From: Bacteroidales bacterium
Lineage (GTDB): Bacteria > Bacteroidota > Bacteroidia > Bacteroidales > UBA932
Assembly: GCA_017473705.1 (NCBI GenBank)
Contig: JAFUJQ010000006.1
Span: 1 to 53,429, forward strand
Length of the DNA: 53,429 nucleotides
Direction of reading: 5' to 3'
The notes under the pieces were generated by a model. The model was not told the DNA's origin. It ran no database searches and was given only the letters and a program-made list of their open reading frames with translations. Positions 49,258 through 53,429 of the stretch are shown in pieces (position 1 is the first letter of the stretch; every line of letters begins with the position of its first letter). Both the position numbers and the translations under genes were made by a program.

Positions 49258-52059
49258 ATGAAGATCAAGGCATTATTGGCAGTCCTGCTGCTTGCAGCGG
49301 GATGCGGACAGGCAAGTCATGAACTGGCCGGGTTTCCGGAAGTAAGAGAAAAAGCTGGCAAGGGAGCATTCCCTTTGGCTGGTGCGAAAGCAGCCAGCAT
49401 ATGCGTGGACAGCTGCGATGCGCGCGTCGTGAGCATCGCTGCCGGGCTGCTGGCTGACGATGTCGAAAGGCTGACCGGATTGAGGCCTGCAGTGCAGACA
49501 GATATGCCCGAAGAGGGGGCGGCTCTGATAGCAGGAACTGTCGGACAGTCGCATCTTATAGACAGTCTTTCCGATAAAGGTCTGATAGACATTGAAGCAC
49601 TGCATGGCAAATGGGAGTCATATATAGTCCAGACCATACATCTCGACGGACGTCCTCTGCTGGTGGTTGCCGGGAGCGACCGCCGCGGCACGGCGTTCGG
49701 CCTGACCTCGCTCTGCGAGGCGGCCGGAGTCTCGCCGTGGTACTGGTGGGCGGACGTGACGCCTGCACGCAAGAAGGAGCTCCATGTGCAGCCCGGACGC
49801 TTCCTGCAGGACGAGCCGGATGTGCAGTATAGAGGCATATTCATCAATGACGAGCGTTTCGGCGGCTGGGCCAGGTGGGTCGAGCAGACCTTTGACAAGG
49901 AGTCAGGCAAAGTGGGTCCCAAAGTATACGAGAAGGTGTTCGAACTGCTGCTGAGGCTGCGTGGAAACTATCTCTGGCCGGCGATGCACAACGGCTCGCA
50001 GGCCTTCAACGCCGACCCCGAGAATGCCCGTCTGGCTGACGACTATGCGATAGTGATGGGCTCATCACACTGCGAGCAGATGCTTCGCAACAACGAGGAC
50101 GAGTGGAAGAATGCCGGCACATGGGGAGACTTCAACTATGTCACCAACCGCGACAACATGATCCGCTACTGGGAAGAGAGAGTGCAGACCAACGGCAAAT
50201 ATGATAACACCTACACGTTAGGACTCAGGGGAATCCATGACTATCCGATGGAAGGCGCCAGCACGACGCAGGAGCGTTGCGCCATCATGCAGCAGGCGAT
50301 AAACGACCAGAGGGACATACTACGACGTAACGTCGATAAACCGGTTGAAGAAATTCCGCAGGTGCTCTGCACATACGAAGAAGTGCTGGATGCTTACCAC
50401 TCAGGACTGGTGGTTCCTGACGACGTGACCCTTCTGTGGTCGGACGACAAGCACGGATACACCCGCAACCTCTGCAACCCGGAAGAGATGAAGAGGAAAG
50501 GCGGAGCTGGAATATACTACCATCTGTCTTACCACGGAGACCCGGCCAGCTGGATCTGGCTCAGCCCGCTCTCCCCTGCCTTCATATCCACCGAACTCAC
50601 TAAGGCATACACCTACGGGGCCCGCAAGATATGGATATTCAACGTCGGAGACATCAAGCCGGCAGAGAAGGAAATCACCTTCGCCATGGAACTCGCATGG
50701 GACCTGGACAGATGGTCGCCTGATAAGGCCAACGGATTCATAAAGGAGTGGGCTTCACGCACTTTCGGGAAGAAATATGCAGCAGAGATCAGCAGCATTT
50801 ATGATGAATATTATCGCCTGCAGGCAGCTGGCAAGGATTCACATGTATGGTTCATAGAATATCCGGAAGCGGAAATCAGGGAACGTCTGAAACGCTGGGA
50901 AGACATCGCCCTGCGCGCGGAGGCCCTCAGGGCGGAGATCCCGGAGGCCCTTCAGGCGGCATATTTCGAACTGGTGGAATACCCGGTCCGCGGAGCATGG
51001 ATGATCAACGAATATCAGCTGCTGGCGCGCCTCAGCATGGCTCATGGCGCTTTCGCTGACGCGGAAGCCGCCTTAGCGGAAGCAGCCCGCGCCACTGAAA
51101 TGTACCACGCCCTCAATGACTGGACAGAAAGATACAACAAGGAACTCCTTGACGGAAAATGGAACAACTTCTTCCGATGGGACCCATACCATTGGTATTA
51201 TACGCCGGGAATGGCTGCATCCGTATGCACAGAAGAACTGATTGAGCAGGTCATGAAGGGACCTGAGCCGGGATTCCTGGATGCAGCGGATGCTCTGACT
51301 GACGGAGTGGTGATTGATAGCAGGAAAGAAGGTGAGATCCCTCTATGGATCCATGCCATCACCCCGGTGGAGAACTTCTCGAAAGCCGCCGAGGACAACA
51401 TATTCTGCAGGGTCAACATCAACGACCATTCATTCGCAGCCTCTGCCACACCTATAAATAATATATGGCATTCGCCACTCATCGGTCCGATGTGGAGCAA
51501 GGTAGGAACATTGAAGCTGACAAAGGGAGAAAACCATTTCAGAATCACAGACCTCAAGGCCGACGCTCACATCGATGCAATATTCATGGGCCTGTATCCT
51601 CCATTCCCTGCAGAGGCTTTAGCCTCTCTTCCTGCATCTGAAGGTAAGGCCATCAGGAATACCGACGAGGGATCCGTAAAGACAGTCAAGCTGCTCGGCT
51701 TCAAGGACGGAGTCGTAGTCCTGCCGTTTGACACTCCTTCATACACACCGGAAGAAGCCCCGTCTGTGGAATATGCAGTCGACATACCGGAAGGTGCCAA
51801 GCATCTGGAAGTCAGAACACTCGCCAACCTGCATGTCCACGAAGGCAGAGATGCAAGATATGCAGTAAGCATTGACGGTTTCCCTGCTGAAATCTTCTCA
51901 ATCCATACCGAAGACTTCTCCGCCGAGTGGCGCTGGAACGTCCTCAGAGGCTATTCTTCAAGAATCGTAGACATCTCGTCACTCCAGCCAGGGAAGCACA
52001 AAGTGACAGTCCATCTCCTCGACCCCGGCATAGTCCTCCAGGAAATCCGGATACAATAA
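49258..52059 (+). CDS. GH115-family alpha-glucuronidase lipoprotein
   Basis: From MKIKALLAVLLLAAGC (lipobox cysteine 16) the product has 933 residues, matching full-length GH115, which removes (4-O-methyl)-glucuronic acid from xylan and related glycans. Recognisable blocks are VAGSDRRGTAFGLTSLCEAAGVSPWYWWADV, YRGIFINDERFGGW, LRLRGNYLWPAMHNGSQAF, GSSHCEQMLRNNEDEW, LRGIHDYPMEG, LLWSDDKHGYTRNL and WIFNVGDIKPAEKEI. The C-terminal part (from about residue 750) is beta-rich, as in the family. It is divergent from GH20 and probably co-regulated. Confidence 0.93.
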   Translation: MKIKALLAVLLLAAGCGQASHELAGFPEVREKAGKGAFPLAGAKAASICVDSCDARVVSIAAGLLADDVERLTGLRPAVQTDMPEEGAALIAGTVGQSHLIDSLSDKGLIDIEALHGKWESYIVQTIHLDGRPLLVVAGSDRRGTAFGLTSLCEAAGVSPWYWWADVTPARKKELHVQPGRFLQDEPDVQYRGIFINDERFGGWARWVEQTFDKESGKVGPKVYEKVFELLLRLRGNYLWPAMHNGSQAFNADPENARLADDYAIVMGSSHCEQMLRNNEDEWKNAGTWGDFNYVTNRDNMIRYWEERVQTNGKYDNTYTLGLRGIHDYPMEGASTTQERCAIMQQAINDQRDILRRNVDKPVEEIPQVLCTYEEVLDAYHSGLVVPDDVTLLWSDDKHGYTRNLCNPEEMKRKGGAGIYYHLSYHGDPASWIWLSPLSPAFISTELTKAYTYGARKIWIFNVGDIKPAEKEITFAMELAWDLDRWSPDKANGFIKEWASRTFGKKYAAEISSIYDEYYRLQAAGKDSHVWFIEYPEAEIRERLKRWEDIALRAEALRAEIPEALQAAYFELVEYPVRGAWMINEYQLLARLSMAHGAFADAEAALAEAARATEMYHALNDWTERYNKELLDGKWNNFFRWDPYHWYYTPGMAASVCTEELIEQVMKGPEPGFLDAADALTDGVVIDSRKEGEIPLWIHAITPVENFSKAAEDNIFCRVNINDHSFAASATPINNIWHSPLIGPMWSKVGTLKLTKGENHFRITDLKADAHIDAIFMGLYPPFPAEALASLPASEGKAIRNTDEGSVKTVKLLGFKDGVVVLPFDTPSYTPEEAPSVEYAVDIPEGAKHLEVRTLANLHVHEGRDARYAVSIDGFPAEIFSIHTEDFSAEWRWNVLRGYSSRIVDISSLQPGKHKVTVHLLDPGIVLQEIRIQ

Positions 52060-52061
52060 AA

Positions 52062-52093
52062 TTTGGTTTATATTATAAACTTGTTTATATTTG
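52062..52093 (+). promoter_or_regulatory. Promoter of the membrane protein / winged-helix genes
   Basis: TTTG (52062-52065), a 20-bp spacer and TATATTTG (52086-52093) match the phylum consensus. The leader to the ATG at 52185 would be about 85 nt. Confidence 0.65.
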
Positions 52094-52184
52094 CTTCCGT
52101 GATCACAGGGAGGATTCCGCCTTCATCCGTCCGGAAGGATGGAGACAGAATCCGGAAGTTAAACGGATTTAAATGTATAATTGT

Positions 52185-52763
52185 ATGGAAAACAATGAAT
52201 TGACCCCTGAAAAGAGCCTTCAGATCATAAACGAGGCAATAGACAAGAGCAGAAAAGATTTTGAGAGAAATGCCGGTACCCCCATGATATTCTGGGGATC
52301 GATAGTACTTCTATTCTCTCTTGCAGTATGGATGCTTCTGATGCTTACCGGAAAACTTGAATGGAACTTCCTATGGTTCGGCATTCCGGTCATCGGATGG
52401 CCACTCTATCCTTTAGTCGTAAAAGGCAAGTGCAAGAACGGAGGCAAAAGCTTCATAAGCAGGAGTATCGGCCAGATATGGCTTGCATATGGAATCTTTG
52501 CAACAGTTCTCGCTGGCGTATTCGCCTTCATAGCACCTCATCTGACAGGCTACCTGACCGTAGCATTGCTTGGCTATGCAGCAGTCATGACAGGATTCGT
52601 TCTGAAAAACAAAATCATCACAGCCGGTGGATTCATTACAGGACTATGCTGTACCATCGCCCTTTTCTTTTTTGCAAAAGAATTCTCACCTTTGTGTGTA
52701 ACTGCCGCATCGATCCTGAACCTTGTCGTTCCGGGAATAATGATGAACAGAAGAGTAAAGTAA
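52185..52763 (+). CDS. Integral membrane protein of unknown function
   Basis: From MENNELTPEKSLQIINEAI the product has 192 residues. A soluble N-terminal helix is followed by five or six membrane segments (MIFWGSIVLLFSLAVWMLLML, FLWFGIPVIGWPLYPLVV, YGIFATVLAGVFAFIA, LTVALLGYAAVMTGFVL, FITGLCCTIALFFF). I do not recognise a named family with certainty. It is paired with the winged-helix gene 7 nt downstream, a common Bacteroidota arrangement in which the regulator controls the membrane protein. Confidence 0.75.
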   Translation: MENNELTPEKSLQIINEAIDKSRKDFERNAGTPMIFWGSIVLLFSLAVWMLLMLTGKLEWNFLWFGIPVIGWPLYPLVVKGKCKNGGKSFISRSIGQIWLAYGIFATVLAGVFAFIAPHLTGYLTVALLGYAAVMTGFVLKNKIITAGGFITGLCCTIALFFFAKEFSPLCVTAASILNLVVPGIMMNRRVK

Positions 52764-52770
52764 GACTATC

Positions 52771-53052
52771 ATGTTCAAGAAACTGGACCCATTATTACAT
52801 TCCGAACTGCGTCTTGCAGTCATGTCGGTACTTGTCAATCTCGAAGAGGCAGACTTCGTCTATCTGCGGGAGGCGACAGGCGCCACTGCAGGCAACCTCA
52901 GTGTCCAGATCGACAAGCTGACAACAGCAGGCTACATATCAGTAGAAAAAGGATTCAAAGGGAAAAAGCCACAGACCGTCTGCAAAATCACACCCGCCGG
53001 CCTGCAGGCATTCAAAGACTACGTCGAAGCCCTGCAGACATATCTGAAATAA
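52771..53052 (+). CDS. Winged-helix transcriptional regulator
   Basis: The 93-residue protein is a single winged helix-turn-helix of the HTH_34-like type: LDPLLHSELRLAVMSVLVNLEEADFVYLREATGATAGNLSVQIDKLTTAGYISVEKGFKGKKPQTVCKITPAGLQAF in brief segments, with recognition helix NLSVQIDKL and wing KGFKGKKPQT. It has no ligand-binding domain. It is likely an autoregulator of the two-gene unit with the membrane protein. It converges on tRNA-Ala across a strong terminator. Confidence 0.88.
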   Translation: MFKKLDPLLHSELRLAVMSVLVNLEEADFVYLREATGATAGNLSVQIDKLTTAGYISVEKGFKGKKPQTVCKITPAGLQAFKDYVEALQTYLK

Positions 53053-53064
53053 GATATAAGACAG

Positions 53065-53094
53065 AAAAAGGCCTGATCGATTGATCAGGCCTTT
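53065..53094. terminator. Strong terminator between the regulator gene and tRNA-Ala
   Basis: AAAGGCCTGATC (53067-53078) pairs perfectly with GATCAGGCCTTT (53083-53094) around GATT. On the minus strand it is followed by T residues (CCTTTTTCTG), and it begins only 5 nt after the 3' end of tRNA-Ala. It would stop the rRNA-tRNA transcript before any 23S gene. Confidence 0.85.
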
Positions 53095-53098
53095 GTTG

Positions 53099-53172
53099 TG
53101 GAGATAGTCGGAGTCGAACCGACGACTTCCTGCTTGCAAAGCAGGCGCTCTAGCCAACTGAGCTATACCCCC
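53099..53172 (-). tRNA. tRNA-Ala (anticodon TGC)
   Basis: A 74-nt cloverleaf with acceptor GGGGGTA/TATCTCC (two G-U pairs), D arm AGCTCAGTTGGCTAGAGCG, anticodon loop CTTTGCAAG with TGC, and T arm GTCGGTTCGACTCCGAC. No CCA is encoded. It is part of the 16S-tRNA-Ile-tRNA-Ala unit. Confidence 0.95.
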
Positions 53173-53177
53173 ATGCT

Positions 53178-53254
53178 TGGTAGTCCCGAGCAGACTTGAA
53201 CTGCTGACCCCTACATTATCAGTGTAGTGCTCTAACCAACTGAGCTACGGGACT
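53178..53254 (-). tRNA. tRNA-Ile (anticodon GAT)
   Basis: Acceptor AGTCCCG/CGGGACT, D arm AGCTCAGTTGGTTAGAGC, anticodon loop ACTGATAAT with GAT, T arm CAGTTCAAGTCTG, and an encoded 3' CCA (complement of TGG at 53178-53180). It lies in the spacer after 16S rRNA. Confidence 0.95.
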
Positions 53255-53333
53255 GTATGTAAAAAAGACCTCTTCACTGTACAAGGCTCATGCCTTGCAA
53301 TCCACCGCGAAGCTCGTGTCAAAACAAACTCCA

Positions 53334-53429
53334 AAAAGGAGGTGTTCCAGCCACACCTTCCGGTACGTCTACCTTGTTACGACTTAGCCCCAGTCACCAG
53401 TTTCGCCCTAGGTCGCTCCTCGCGGTCAC
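53334..53429 (-). rRNA. rrs: 16S ribosomal RNA, 3' end (partial, runs off the window)
   Basis: The minus strand ends with the conserved 16S terminus: GTAACAAGGTAGACGTACCG, then GGCTGGAACACCTCCTTTTT, containing the anti-Shine-Dalgarno CCTCC. The exact 3' end is placed within a few bases. A spacer of about 80 nt with a small stem (CAAGGC/GCCTTG, 53282-53297) separates it from tRNA-Ile. Confidence 0.95.

Overview
The window looks like a chromosomal segment of a Bacteroidota bacterium, most likely an uncultured or gut-type Bacteroidales. The evidence is consistent: many genes are preceded by the Bacteroidota -7 promoter element TAnnTTTG (several with TTG/TTTG about 20 bp further upstream), most starts lack a clear Shine-Dalgarno, and the gene content is typical of the phylum (DUF4271-hemD-rnpA-yidD, GT117/DUF2723 protein, DUF4465 lipoprotein, long-tailed ribosomal protein S16, GH92/GH125/GH115/GH20 glycosidases). 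I cannot name the genus.

Layout. 1-480: probable right end of an IS21-type insertion sequence that truncates an unrecognised gene. 480-2330: small genes (GNAT acetyltransferase plus an unknown partner) among repeat-rich intergenic DNA. 2330-7640: secreted alpha/beta hydrolase, secreted TSCPD protein, RNase R and phosphoglycerate mutase. 7700-15950: a mannosidase block of three GH92 proteins, the middle one fused to a GH125 domain. 16040-17290: phosphoglycerate kinase. 17360-24060: a compact operon that I read as a ribosomally synthesised, post-translationally modified peptide (RiPP) cluster. It starts with a 53-residue precursor with six clustered cysteines (23864-24025), followed by two paralogous radical SAM/SPASM enzymes, a B12-binding-type radical SAM enzyme, an M42 peptidase, a short formyltransferase and a membrane protein. 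This is the main candidate for an undescribed system.

24100-35650 is mostly housekeeping: an rRNA methyltransferase, GT117, SUI1/YciH, DUF4271, hemD, rnpA, yidD, lepA, a sigma / probable anti-sigma / Spy-like envelope-stress module, trmN6-like methyltransferase and lolD. Then come tRNA-Leu, a DUF2147 protein, rpsP and rimM. 37660-47080 is one long leftward gene string holding most of the diaminopimelate/lysine pathway by the succinyl route (M20 deacylase, lysC, dapB, dapA, dapD, aminotransferase, dapF) and ending in a DUF4465 lipoprotein and three small membrane proteins. 47155-52060: divergent GH20 and GH115 glycosidases sharing an operator-like repeat region. The right end has a membrane protein plus winged-helix regulator, then tRNA-Ala, tRNA-Ile and the 3' end of 16S rRNA. 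A strong terminator follows tRNA-Ala directly and no 23S gene is present, so this rRNA operon appears to be split.

A cross-cutting theme is small palindromic repeats. Related units lie between genes (25041, 42770, 44410) and also inside reading frames, where they add extra in-frame residues to RimM, the TrmN6-like methyltransferase and the M20 deacylase.
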